Position numbers and translations under genes: made by a program | Origin: Myxococcus fulvus | GTDB taxonomy: Bacteria; Myxococcota; Myxococcia; Myxococcales; Myxococcaceae | Reading direction: 5' to 3' | Length of the DNA: 64,000 bases | NCBI RefSeq assembly: GCF_900111765.1 | Contig: NZ_FOIB01000001.1 | Coordinates: 930,001-994,000, forward strand | The notes under the pieces: generated by a model | Told to the model about the DNA's origin: nothing | The model's database searches: none | Seen by the model: the letters and a program-made list of their open reading frames with translations, nothing else | In this document: piece after piece, positions 28,109 to 35,301 of the stretch | Numbering within the stretch: position 1 is the stretch's first letter | Layout: each line of letters starts with the position of its first letter

Positions 28109-28680
28109 GGGGTGGCTCCCGGGGCGGCCGGCGCGGCGACCGGCGTGGTGAGGTCCACCCCCACCAGCTTGCTGAGCGACTCGAAGAAGGCCGTCTGCTC
28201 CTCCGGCTTCATCTTCCCCGAGTGTCGGTAGATCAACACTCCCTGGGCATCGAGCAGCAGCACGTTGGAGGTCTTCAGCGGCAGCGTCCACGGCGCCTCG
28301 CCCATGGCCCCCTTCAGGTCCACCAGGATGGGCACGCCCACCTTCTTCTCCTCGTCCCGGACATAGGAGAGGGCAATCTGCCGAGCGGGAAAGAAGTCGA
28401 ACTTCATGAGGTTGGCCACCGCCACCACCGTGGCCGCCCCCAGGAGGTTTCGCTCCTTGCCCCGCGCGAAGAGCTCCTCCTTCAGCCCCGCGTTGAGCTT
28501 CGTGGAGTCCTTGTCCTCGTAGAAGAGAATTACCGGTTTTCCACGCCAGCGAGAGAGCCGCACCTCATCTCCGCTCGAGGTTCGTAACGTCGCGTCCTGC
28601 GGGCCGTCCGGAAGGTTGGACGCGAGGGCTCCCTGGGAAAGCAGGGCGGCCGCCAGTGTGCCGGTGATCCACGTCTTCAT
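28105..28680 (-). CDS. Exported redoxin-like protein (thioredoxin fold without CxxC)
   Basis: 191 residues. The start at 28680 (MKTWITGTLAAALLSQGALAS) gives a clear Sec signal peptide. The mature part has the AhpC/TSA-like start (DEVRLSRWRGKPVILFYEDKD) and later strands VPILVDLKGAMGEA and LLLDAQGVLIYRHSG, typical of thioredoxin-fold proteins. The redox CxxC is absent, as in the YtfJ group. It should be periplasmic. It is divergent from crtE across only 112 bases, and its likely promoter lies inside the CarA/CarH operator array, so expression may follow light or carotenoid control. Confidence 0.75.
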   Translation of the reverse strand: MKTWITGTLAAALLSQGALASNLPDGPQDATLRTSSGDEVRLSRWRGKPVILFYEDKDSTKLNAGLKEELFARGKERNLLGAATVVAVANLMKFDFFPARQIALSYVRDEEKKVGVPILVDLKGAMGEAPWTLPLKTSNVLLLDAQGVLIYRHSGKMKPEEQTAFFESLSKLVGVDLTTPVAAPAAPGATP

Positions 28681-28693
28681 GAGGTGACCCCTG

Positions 28694-28748
28694 GTGGACA
28701 AGGTTGATACAAACCATGGACATAGCCTTGACAAGGCCTGGACGCAAA
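28694..28748. promoter_or_regulatory. CarA/CarH operator: five tandem 11-bp repeats
   Basis: Five direct repeats of exactly 11 bases start at 28694, 28705, 28716, 28727 and 28738, with the consensus nTKGACAnRGn. The ACA core falls at 28698, 28709, 28720, 28731 and 28742 (ACG in the last). CarH-type MerR/B12 repressors bind tandem 11-bp repeats, as shown for Thermus CarH. The fourth copy contains the -35 TTGACA of the crtE promoter and lies in the perfect palindrome GCCTTG-A-CAAGGC (28725-28737). Repressor bound here would block both divergent promoters. Confidence 0.75.
28706..28734 (-). promoter_or_regulatory. Predicted promoter of the redoxin/epimerase operon
   Basis: On the minus strand, TTGTCA (28729-28734) and TGTATC (28706-28711) are separated by 17 bases and lie 26 bases upstream of the ATG at 28680. 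Its -35 overlaps the -35 of the divergent crtE promoter inside the repeat array. Confidence 0.4.
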
Positions 28749-28757
28749 CGCTACCTC
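28728..28757 (+). promoter_or_regulatory. Predicted car operon promoter (PB)
   Basis: A consensus -35 TTGACA (28728-28733) and a -10-like TACCTC (28752-28757) are 18 bases apart, 35 bases upstream of the crtE ATG. The position inside the 11-bp repeat array matches the light-regulated PB promoter of M. xanthus, which CarA and CarH repress in the dark. Confidence 0.65.
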
Positions 28758-28792
28758 TCAGCAGCAGCCGCCTGAATCTGGAGGATCAACCG

Positions 28793-29878
28793 ATGGCCCT
28801 TCCCCGTCCCGCCGCACAGCCGATGTCGGGCGAGCTTCCCCTGGAGCAGGCCTGGCTGAAGCTCGTGCAGGCTCAGGTGGAGACGTCGTTGGGGGAGCTG
28901 TTCGACCTGCCGGACGAGGCCCGCCTGGACGCACGCTGGACGTGGGCCATGGCTCAGGCGCGCACGTACGCCCTGCGGCCGGCCAAGCGGGTGCGGCCGG
29001 CGCTGGTGATGGCGGGCCACTGTCTGGCGAAGGGCACGCCGGTGGTGCCGGGCGAGCTGTGGCGCTTCGCGGCGGGGCTGGAACTGCTGCACACCTTCCT
29101 GCTCATCCACGACGACGTGGCGGACCGGGCGCACATGCGGCGGGGGGGCGCGGCGCTGCACCACCTCCTGGCGCCGGGGCGCGGAGGCGAGGACCTGGCG
29201 GTGGTGATGGGCGACCACCTCTTCGCGCGCTCGCTGGAGGCCATGCTGGAGTCGGGCCTGCCGGGCGTGGCGAGGGTGGTGCGCTACTACCTGTCGGTGT
29301 GCCGTCACACGGCGGCGGGCCAGTACCTGGACCTGGCGCTGAGCGGCGCGCCGCTGTCGCAGGTGTCGCTGTTCCAGACGCTGCGCGTGGCCTACCTCAA
29401 GACGGCGCGCTACGGCTTCTGCGCGCCGCTCGTCTGCGGCGCCATGCTGGGCGGTGCCACTCCGGAGCTGGTGGCGGGGCTCGAGCGCGTGGGTCGTCAG
29501 GTGGGCCTGGCCTACCAGCTGAAGGACGACCTCATCGGGCTCTTCGGGGACTCGGGCGTCGCGGGCAAGGCGGCGGACGGCGACTTCATGCAGGGCAAGC
29601 GCACCTTCCCGGTGCTGGCGGCCTATGTGCGCGCCCCGCCGAGGGCTCGCGAGGAGCTGGACCTGCTCTGGTCGCTGCCCGAGTCGCTCAAGGACGCGCG
29701 CGCCCTGGCGCGTGCCCGGACGCTGGTGGAGGAGCACGGCGGCCGTGAGGCGTGCGAGCGATTGGTGACGCGCGGCTCCCACGCGGCCCGGCGCGCGCTG
29801 CACTCGCTGCCCAACCCCAACGGGGCCCGGGACTTGTTGGACGCGCTCATCGCGCGGCTGGCCCACCGCATCGCCTGA
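28793..29878 (+). CDS. crtE: Geranylgeranyl diphosphate synthase
   Basis: 361 residues. The ATG at 28793 has GGAGG upstream (28780-28784). This is a trans-isoprenyl diphosphate synthase: the first aspartate-rich motif is in LLIHDDVADRAHMRRGG (DDxxD), followed by the GQYLDL segment, and the second is in QLKDDLIGLFGD with GKRTFPVL after it. It condenses isopentenyl diphosphate with farnesyl or dimethylallyl diphosphate to give C20 GGPP, the first committed precursor for phytoene, in the cytoplasm. It is the first gene of the car operon, as in M. xanthus carB, and ends 7 bases before crtIb. It is controlled by the operator array directly upstream. Confidence 0.95.
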   Translation: MALPRPAAQPMSGELPLEQAWLKLVQAQVETSLGELFDLPDEARLDARWTWAMAQARTYALRPAKRVRPALVMAGHCLAKGTPVVPGELWRFAAGLELLHTFLLIHDDVADRAHMRRGGAALHHLLAPGRGGEDLAVVMGDHLFARSLEAMLESGLPGVARVVRYYLSVCRHTAAGQYLDLALSGAPLSQVSLFQTLRVAYLKTARYGFCAPLVCGAMLGGATPELVAGLERVGRQVGLAYQLKDDLIGLFGDSGVAGKAADGDFMQGKRTFPVLAAYVRAPPRAREELDLLWSLPESLKDARALARARTLVEEHGGREACERLVTRGSHAARRALHSLPNPNGARDLLDALIARLAHRIA

Positions 29879-29885
29879 GGACCTC

Positions 29886-31442
29886 ATGAACTCGCGCATC
29901 CAAGGCAGACGTGTGGTGGTGGTGGGCGCCGGAGTCGGAGGGCTGGCCGCGGCGGCGCGGCTGGCGCACCAGGGCTTCGACGTGCGCGTCGTCGAGAAGA
30001 CGGTGGGGCCGGGAGGTCGCTGCAACCGGCTGCGGGTGGATGGGTTCACCTGGGACATCGGTCCCACCATCGTGCTGATGCCGGAGGTGTTCGAGGAGAC
30101 CTTCCGCGCGCTCGGCCGCCGAATCGAGGACTACCTGACGCTGCTCAAGTGCGAGCCCAACTACCGGGTGCACTTCCGCGACGGCTCGGACGTCACGTTC
30201 ACCTCCGAGCTGTGCGCCATGGGGCGCGAGCTGGAGCGGGTGGAGCCGGGCAGCTACGCGCGCTACCTCGCCTTCCTGGCCCAGGGACGTGTCCAGTACC
30301 GCACGAGCCTGGACCACCTGGTGGGCCGCAACTACGCGGGCATCACCGACTACCTCTCCCCGCGCGTGCTCGCCCGCATCCTCCAGGTGCGCGCGCATCG
30401 GCGCATGTACCCGGACGTCAGCCGCTACTTCAAGGATGACCGGCTGCGCGCGGCGATGACCTTCCAGACGATGTACCTGGGCGTGTCTCCCTTCGAGTCG
30501 CCCGCGGTGTATGGCCTGCTGCCCTTCACCGAGCTGGGCGTGGGCATCTGGTTCCCCAGGGGGGGCCTGTATGCGATTCCGCAGGCGCTGGAGAAGCTGG
30601 CGCTCGAGGAGGGCGTGCGCTTCCACTACGGCACCCCCGTGGAGCGCATCCTCACGGAGGGCGGGCGCACCACGGGCGTGAGGCTCGCGGGCGGCGAGGT
30701 GCTGGAGGCGGACGCGGTGCTGTGCAACGCGGACCTGCCCTACGCGTACGAGAAGCTGCTGGACCCGGAGGCCACCACGCTCAAGCGCCGCGAGTCGCTG
30801 CGCTACACGTCCAGTGGCTACATGCTCTATCTGGGGATGCGCCGGAAGTACCCGGAGCTGGGGCACCACAACGTGGTCTTCGGCCGCGACTACAAGGGCT
30901 CGTTCGACGACATCTTCCAGCGCTTCCGCGTGCCGGAGGACCCGAGCTTCTACGTCAACGCGCCCACGCGCACCGACGCGTCGCTCGCGCCCGAGGGCAA
31001 GGACTCGCTCTATGTCCTGGTGCCCGTGCCGCACCAGCACCCGTCGCTCGACTGGAAGGTGGAGGGCCCCAAGGTGCGCGCCAAGGTGTTCGCGCGCCTG
31101 GCCGAGCTGGGGCATCCGGATTTGGAGTCGGACATCGAGGTGGAGCGCGTGTTCACGCCCGACGACTGGGCGGGCACGTTCAACCTGGCCAAGGGCAGCG
31201 CGTTCGGACTGGCGCAGAACTTCCTGCAGATTGGTCCGTTCCGGCCGTCCAACCAGGACGCGCGGGTGAAGAACCTCTTCTTCGTCGGTGCGTCCACGCA
31301 GCCGGGCACGGGGCTGCCCACGGTGCTCATCTCCGCGCGGCTCGTCACCGAGCGGCTGATGTCGTGGGCGCGTGACAGGGGGGTGAAGCTGGCTCCGCGC
31401 GCGGACCCGTCGAAGTCGGTGACGGCGGAGGTGGCGGCATGA
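29886..31442 (+). CDS. crtIb: Carotene desaturase CrtIb
   Basis: 518 residues; ATG at 29886 after GAGG. CrtI-type FAD enzyme: the N-terminal dinucleotide fold VVVVGAGVGGLAAAARLA with GGRCNRL, and the C-terminal CrtI signature in VGASTQPGTGLPTVLISARL. In M. xanthus two CrtI enzymes cooperate to turn phytoene into lycopene through zeta-carotene. The operon position (second gene) marks this one as CrtIb; which desaturation steps it performs is taken from that species. It is probably a peripheral membrane protein. Its stop overlaps the crtB start in ATGA. Confidence 0.93.
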   Translation: MNSRIQGRRVVVVGAGVGGLAAAARLAHQGFDVRVVEKTVGPGGRCNRLRVDGFTWDIGPTIVLMPEVFEETFRALGRRIEDYLTLLKCEPNYRVHFRDGSDVTFTSELCAMGRELERVEPGSYARYLAFLAQGRVQYRTSLDHLVGRNYAGITDYLSPRVLARILQVRAHRRMYPDVSRYFKDDRLRAAMTFQTMYLGVSPFESPAVYGLLPFTELGVGIWFPRGGLYAIPQALEKLALEEGVRFHYGTPVERILTEGGRTTGVRLAGGEVLEADAVLCNADLPYAYEKLLDPEATTLKRRESLRYTSSGYMLYLGMRRKYPELGHHNVVFGRDYKGSFDDIFQRFRVPEDPSFYVNAPTRTDASLAPEGKDSLYVLVPVPHQHPSLDWKVEGPKVRAKVFARLAELGHPDLESDIEVERVFTPDDWAGTFNLAKGSAFGLAQNFLQIGPFRPSNQDARVKNLFFVGASTQPGTGLPTVLISARLVTERLMSWARDRGVKLAPRADPSKSVTAEVAA

Positions 31443-32455
31443 GCACGACCGACGAGAAGGCGCTGGTGCGTCGGGGCTACTGGCTGGCCCGGCGGGTGAC
31501 GCGGCATCACGCCAAGAGCTTCTTCTTCGCTTCGTATCTGTTGTTCGGTCAGCGTCGGAGGGCGGCGTTCGCGCTGTATGCGTTCTGCCGGCGGCTGGAT
31601 GACCTGGTGGACGAGGTCGGCCCCGAGGCTGGCGAGCTGTCGGTGCGCCTGGACCGGGCCCGGCGGATGGTGGCGGAGCTGTACGTGCCCATGCCGGAAT
31701 TGGCCTCGCGCGAGCTGGGGCCTCCGAGCGGACGGCTCATCGGCGTGGCGGCGCGCTCGCCGTGGGACGCGGGGGAGTTCGCGGCGCTGGCGCACACGGT
31801 GCGGCACTACCGGATTCCGGAGCAGCCGTTCCAGGACCTCATCTCCGGGATGGAGATGGACCTGACGAAGAACCGCTACGAGACGTGGGAGGAGCTGGAC
31901 CTCTACTGCTACCGCGTGGCGGGCGTGGTGGGGTTGATGCTGACGCCGGTGCTCGGGTGTTCGGATGTGTCGGCGCTGCAGCCGGCGGCGGACCTGGGTC
32001 GGGGCATGCAGCTCACCAACATCCTGCGCGACGTGCGCGAGGACCTGGAGCGCGGCCGGGTGTACCTGCCCGCGCGGGAGCTGGCGCACTTCGGGTTGTC
32101 CGAGGCGGACCTGCGCCGCGGGAAGGTGGACGCGCGCTGGCGGGACTTCATGCGCTTCCAGGTGGCGCGGGCCCGCGTGTACTACGCGCGCGCGGCGCAG
32201 GGGGTGCCCTCGCTCACGGGGTTCGGCAGCCAGCGCATGGTGCGGCTGATGGGCGCCATCTACGGCGACATCCTCCGGGAGATCGAGGAGCGCGACTACG
32301 ACGTGTTCAGCTCGCGCGCCTTCGTGCCGACGGGTCGCAAGCTGTCGCTGGCCGCCGCGACGTTCCTGCGTCCCATGAGTGTGCTGCCCGCGCCCCTGGG
32401 CGAGGCGCGCGTGCCGTTGCTGCCGAGCGAGGCGGGGGGCCGACACCATGGCTGA
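31439..32455 (+). CDS. crtB: Phytoene synthase
   Basis: 338 residues. The squalene/phytoene synthase signatures are complete: HHAKSFFFASYLL, YAFCRRLDDLVDE (first Asp-rich site), ELDLYCYRVAGVVGLM, and the second Asp-rich motif LTNILRDVREDLERGRVYLP. It joins two GGPP molecules head to head to phytoene, at the membrane surface. Its ATG overlaps the crtIb stop in ATGA. After its stop, the direct link to crtIa found at most other junctions here is broken by a 276-base insert of 81-bp repeats. Confidence 0.95.
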   Translation: MSTTDEKALVRRGYWLARRVTRHHAKSFFFASYLLFGQRRRAAFALYAFCRRLDDLVDEVGPEAGELSVRLDRARRMVAELYVPMPELASRELGPPSGRLIGVAARSPWDAGEFAALAHTVRHYRIPEQPFQDLISGMEMDLTKNRYETWEELDLYCYRVAGVVGLMLTPVLGCSDVSALQPAADLGRGMQLTNILRDVREDLERGRVYLPARELAHFGLSEADLRRGKVDARWRDFMRFQVARARVYYARAAQGVPSLTGFGSQRMVRLMGAIYGDILREIEERDYDVFSSRAFVPTGRKLSLAAATFLRPMSVLPAPLGEARVPLLPSEAGGRHHG

Positions 32456-32735
32456 TGCGTGTGCTCGCGGGCGCCTGGAGTTGAGTCGAGGGTGCTCCGG
32501 CTCCCGCGCGAAGCGGGGCGATGACACCCTCGCGGGTGCGCGCGTGCGCGAGTGCCTGGAGGTGAGGCAAGGGTGCTCCGGCCTCCGCGCGAAGCGGAGC
32601 GATGACACCCTCGCGGGTGCGCGCGTGCGCGAGTGCCTGGAGGTGAGGCAAGGGTGCTCCGGCCTCCGCGCGAAGCGGAGCGATGAGGCTCTGGGTGATG
32701 CGCGAGTGCGCGAGTGCCTGGAGGCTCGGTCATGA
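32448..32735 (+). CDS. Possible bridging ORF encoded by the 81-bp repeats
   Basis: 95 residues if translated. The ATG at 32448 lies inside the end of crtB and is preceded by a G-run at suitable spacing. The stop TGA (32733-32735) overlaps the crtIa ATG in ATGA. The product is made of 27-residue repeats (GCSGLRAKRSDDTLAGARVR followed by ECLEVRQ). The period of 81 is a multiple of three, so the frame survives changes in copy number. No known domain. It could restore translational coupling between crtB and crtIa, or simply be a by-product of the repeat. No evidence of expression. Confidence 0.3.
   Translation: MADACARGRLELSRGCSGSRAKRGDDTLAGARVRECLEVRQGCSGLRAKRSDDTLAGARVRECLEVRQGCSGLRAKRSDEALGDARVRECLEARS
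32471..32731. repeat. 81-bp tandem repeat, about three copies, between crtB and crtIa
   Basis: The block GGTGCTCCGG recurs at 32491, 32572 and 32653, giving a strict 81-base period. The copies at 32552-32632 and 32633-32713 are nearly identical over their first 53 bases; the outer copies are more diverged. The repeat ends directly in the GGAGG ribosome site of crtIa. The other strand is also open, so no strand preference can be read from openness alone. Confidence 0.9.
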
Positions 32736-34189
32736 GGGCCTCCCGGGTCGCCGTCATCGGCGGAGGCATCGGCGGGCTCACCGCCGCGGGACTCCTGGCG
32801 AAGGAGGGCCACGCGGTGACGCTGTTCGAGGGCAGCGCGTCGCTCGGTGGCAAGGCGCAGGCGGTCACCGTGGACGGCGTGACGCTGGACACCGGGCCCA
32901 CGCTCCTGACGCTGCCGGACCTGGTGCGTGGCACCTTCGAGCAGCTGGGCGCGATGGACCTCCTGCCTCAGCTCACGGAGCTGGAACCCCAGTGCTCCTA
33001 TCGCTTCTCGGATGGGTGCTCGTTCACCGCGTACAAGGACGTGGAGCGCACCGCGGACAGCGCCGGAGATGTGAAGCCCTCGGAGCGTCGAGGCATCCGC
33101 GGCTTCTACGCGGAGGCCGCGGCCATCTGGGCCGCCGCGGGTGAGCCCTACCTGGAGGCCCCCTTCGAGGGCATGGCCGGCTTCATGGGCCGCGTGGCGA
33201 AGCGAGGCATCGGCGCGGTGCTCGCGGGCATGCAGTTGTCGTCGCTGCACTCCCTGGCGGTGAAGCACCTGCGCACCGAGCACCTGCAACAGTACGTGGG
33301 GCGCTTCGCCACCTACGCGGGCGCGTCACCTTACGAAGCGAGCGCGGCCTTCGCGCTGATTCCGCACATCGAGCACGCCTACGGTGTCCACCATGCACGC
33401 GGTGGCGTGGGCGCGCTGGTGGACGCGCTGGGGCGCGCGGTGCGCAGGCTGGGCGTCACGGTGCACCTGCAGACCCGGGCCCGCTTCGAGCGCACGCACG
33501 AGGGCTACCGCGTGGGCCCGGAGAAGGACGGCGCGCTCTTCGACGGCGTGGTGGTGAACGCGGACCCGCTGGAGTCGCTGCGGCGCGAGGACGAGGCGCT
33601 GGCGCTCTCCGGCTTCGTGCTGCTGCTGGACGTGGAGGGACGCCTCCCGCTGCCGCACCACGCGGTGCTCTTCGGCAGCGACTACCAGCGCGAGTTCAGG
33701 GAGCTGTTCAGCGGGCAGCTCGCGTCGGACCCGACGGTGTACTTCTGCAATCCGTCCGCGACGGACCCCAGCATGGCCCCCGTGGGCCGCACGGGCCTGT
33801 TCGTCATGGTGAACGCGCCGCCGTTGTCCGGAGGCCCTGGAGCGCTGGAGGCCAGCGCGCGCGCGTGGGAGCAGCACGGCGAGCGGGTGAAGGCGCAGAT
33901 GTTCGAGAAGCTGTTCGCGCACCACCCGGAGCTCCGGGGACGGGTGCGGGTCATCGGCCAGCGCTCGCCGGTGGATCTGGCGGCGCAGGGAGCCCCAGGG
34001 GGCTCCATCTACGGCTTCCTGCCCCACGGCAAGCTGGGGCCCTTCCGGCGTCCTCGCATCCGAGGCAACACGCCGGGCCTGTTCTTCGCGGGCGGCGGCA
34101 CGCACCCGGGCGGTGGGGTGCCCCTGGTGATGCTGTCCGGTCGCTTCGCCGCGGAGATGGCCTCCGCGCATCTGCGGAGGGGCGGATGA
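32732..34189 (+). CDS. crtIa: Carotene desaturase CrtIa
   Basis: 485 residues. The start at 32732 (MRASRVAVIGGGIGGL) follows GGAGG; the ORF could begin at 32714 but that lies within the repeat. CrtI-family flavoprotein: Rossmann start, SLGGKAQAVTVDGVTLDTG and C-terminal GGGTHPGGGVPLVMLSGR. As the fourth operon gene it matches M. xanthus CrtIa, which works with CrtIb on the path from phytoene to lycopene. The 276-base repeat insertion ahead of it may alter its expression relative to crtB. Its stop overlaps the crtC start in ATGA. Confidence 0.92.
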   Translation: MRASRVAVIGGGIGGLTAAGLLAKEGHAVTLFEGSASLGGKAQAVTVDGVTLDTGPTLLTLPDLVRGTFEQLGAMDLLPQLTELEPQCSYRFSDGCSFTAYKDVERTADSAGDVKPSERRGIRGFYAEAAAIWAAAGEPYLEAPFEGMAGFMGRVAKRGIGAVLAGMQLSSLHSLAVKHLRTEHLQQYVGRFATYAGASPYEASAAFALIPHIEHAYGVHHARGGVGALVDALGRAVRRLGVTVHLQTRARFERTHEGYRVGPEKDGALFDGVVVNADPLESLRREDEALALSGFVLLLDVEGRLPLPHHAVLFGSDYQREFRELFSGQLASDPTVYFCNPSATDPSMAPVGRTGLFVMVNAPPLSGGPGALEASARAWEQHGERVKAQMFEKLFAHHPELRGRVRVIGQRSPVDLAAQGAPGGSIYGFLPHGKLGPFRRPRIRGNTPGLFFAGGGTHPGGGVPLVMLSGRFAAEMASAHLRRGG

Positions 34190-35109
34190 ATTCCTTGCGA
34201 GACATTCCGGCGCTGCCCGGCGAGGCGGGGGCCTATCGCTGGTTCTACGCGGACGTGACGGCGGGCCCGTTCAGCGCGGTGTGCATCTTCATGCTGGGCT
34301 CGCTCTTCTCGCCCCGTTACTCGGTGGCGGCGCGGCGCGGTGGCCGGCCCATGGAGTACAGCGCGGTGAACTTCGCGCTGTACCACGAGGGCGTGCGCCG
34401 TCTGTGGGTACTCAGCGAGTACCCGCATGCGCAGATGGAGTCGCCGGGACGGCTGCGCATCGGCCGCTCGACGCTGACGTATGGTGAAGATGGCGTGGTG
34501 CGCATGGAGGTGGACGACTGGACGGCGCCGTGGGGACGGCCCGTCAGCGCGCGCCTCACGTTGGAGCCGCTGACGCCCGTGGGCGAGGTGGTGCGGTTGA
34601 TGCCCGAGCTGCCGCACTACTGGCAGGCGCTGGCGCCGCGCGCGAAGGCGAAGCTGGAGGTGTCCTCGCTCGGCGTGACGGCGGAGGGATTGGGCTACCA
34701 CGACACGAATCACGGTGAGGAGTTGCTGGGCGCGCGGCTCGCGGGCTGGCACTGGGCGCGCACGCACCGCGAGGACACGACGGTGGTGGACTACCACCTG
34801 CCGGATGGCGTTGCGCCGCTGCGGATGACGGCGTGCTCCAGCGGCGTGCACTGCGAGCGTGGCGAGGAGCCGCGGTCGCGGCCGACTGTGATTACAGGCT
34901 GGGGTCTGCGTGTGCCCTCGCGCCTGGAGTCGGGCAACACGGTGGTGGGGCAGGCGCGGCTGTTGGAGTCCTCGCCCTTCTATGCGCGGCTGGAGGCTCG
35001 CAAGGGCGTGCTGGACTGCATGGGCGAGGTGGCTGACTTCCGCCGCTTCCACTCGCCCTTCATCCGGTGGATGGCCCACTTCCGCACGCGCCTGGGGAGG
35101 GCCGCATGA
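34186..35109 (+). CDS. crtC: Carotenoid 1,2-hydratase
   Basis: 307 residues from the ATGA overlap at 34186. Matches CrtC hydratases: GAYRWFYADVTAGPFSAVCIF, YSAVNFALYH, HYWQALAPRAKAKLEV, GYHDTNHGEE and WHWARTHREDTTVVDYHLPDG. It adds water across the terminal double bond of an acyclic carotene end to give a tertiary hydroxyl group, which fits the 1'-hydroxylated carotenoids of myxobacteria. It acts at the membrane on carotenoids. The hydroxyl it makes would be the attachment point for the sugar added by the next gene's product. It is followed by a duplicated copy of the orf6 start. Confidence 0.92.
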   Translation: MNSLRDIPALPGEAGAYRWFYADVTAGPFSAVCIFMLGSLFSPRYSVAARRGGRPMEYSAVNFALYHEGVRRLWVLSEYPHAQMESPGRLRIGRSTLTYGEDGVVRMEVDDWTAPWGRPVSARLTLEPLTPVGEVVRLMPELPHYWQALAPRAKAKLEVSSLGVTAEGLGYHDTNHGEELLGARLAGWHWARTHREDTTVVDYHLPDGVAPLRMTACSSGVHCERGEEPRSRPTVITGWGLRVPSRLESGNTVVGQARLLESSPFYARLEARKGVLDCMGEVADFRRFHSPFIRWMAHFRTRLGRAA

Positions 35110-35207
35110 GCGCGCCGATGCTCTTGGGGCTCGCGTGGACGGCGCTCGCCTCGGCCTTCATCGTGGTGACACTTGCGTCCCCCACGTGCTCGGGGAGGGC
35201 GGCATGA
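35106..35207 (+). CDS. 33-codon leader ORF made by duplication of the orf6 start
   Basis: The ATG at 35106 overlaps the crtC stop and the TGA at 35205-35207 overlaps the orf6 ATG, so both joints are ATGA. The peptide MSAPMLLGLAWTALASAF resembles the orf6 N-terminus MSAPVLLVLGWTVLATGF, and both starts follow the same GGGAGGGCNGC box. The two starts are 98 bases apart, so a tandem duplication shifted the frame and left a short hydrophobic leader peptide. It may be translated merely to pass ribosomes on to orf6. Confidence 0.5.
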   Translation: MSAPMLLGLAWTALASAFIVVTLASPTCSGRAA

Positions 35208-35301
35208 GCGCGCCGGTGCTCCTGGTCCTGGGATGGACGGTGCTCGCCACGGGCTTCAGCGCGGTGACGCTCGCGCGCCTCATGCGCATGCGGACAGGTC
35301 G
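35106..35301. repeat. 98-bp tandem duplication at the start of orf6
   Basis: Bases 35106-35203 and 35204-35301 are diverged copies: the first 15 bases (ATGAGCGCGCCG plus following) match but for one base, and GTGGTGACACTTGCG matches GCGGTGACGCTCGCG further on. Similarity fades toward the right end of each unit but returns in the GGGAGGGC box before each ATG. Confidence 0.7.

Noticed and set aside
31010..33289. A 759-codon minus-strand frame opposite crtIb, crtB and crtIa
   Set aside because: It is Arg/His-rich and runs across three established genes. Its apparent repeat is the 81-bp DNA repeat read backwards.
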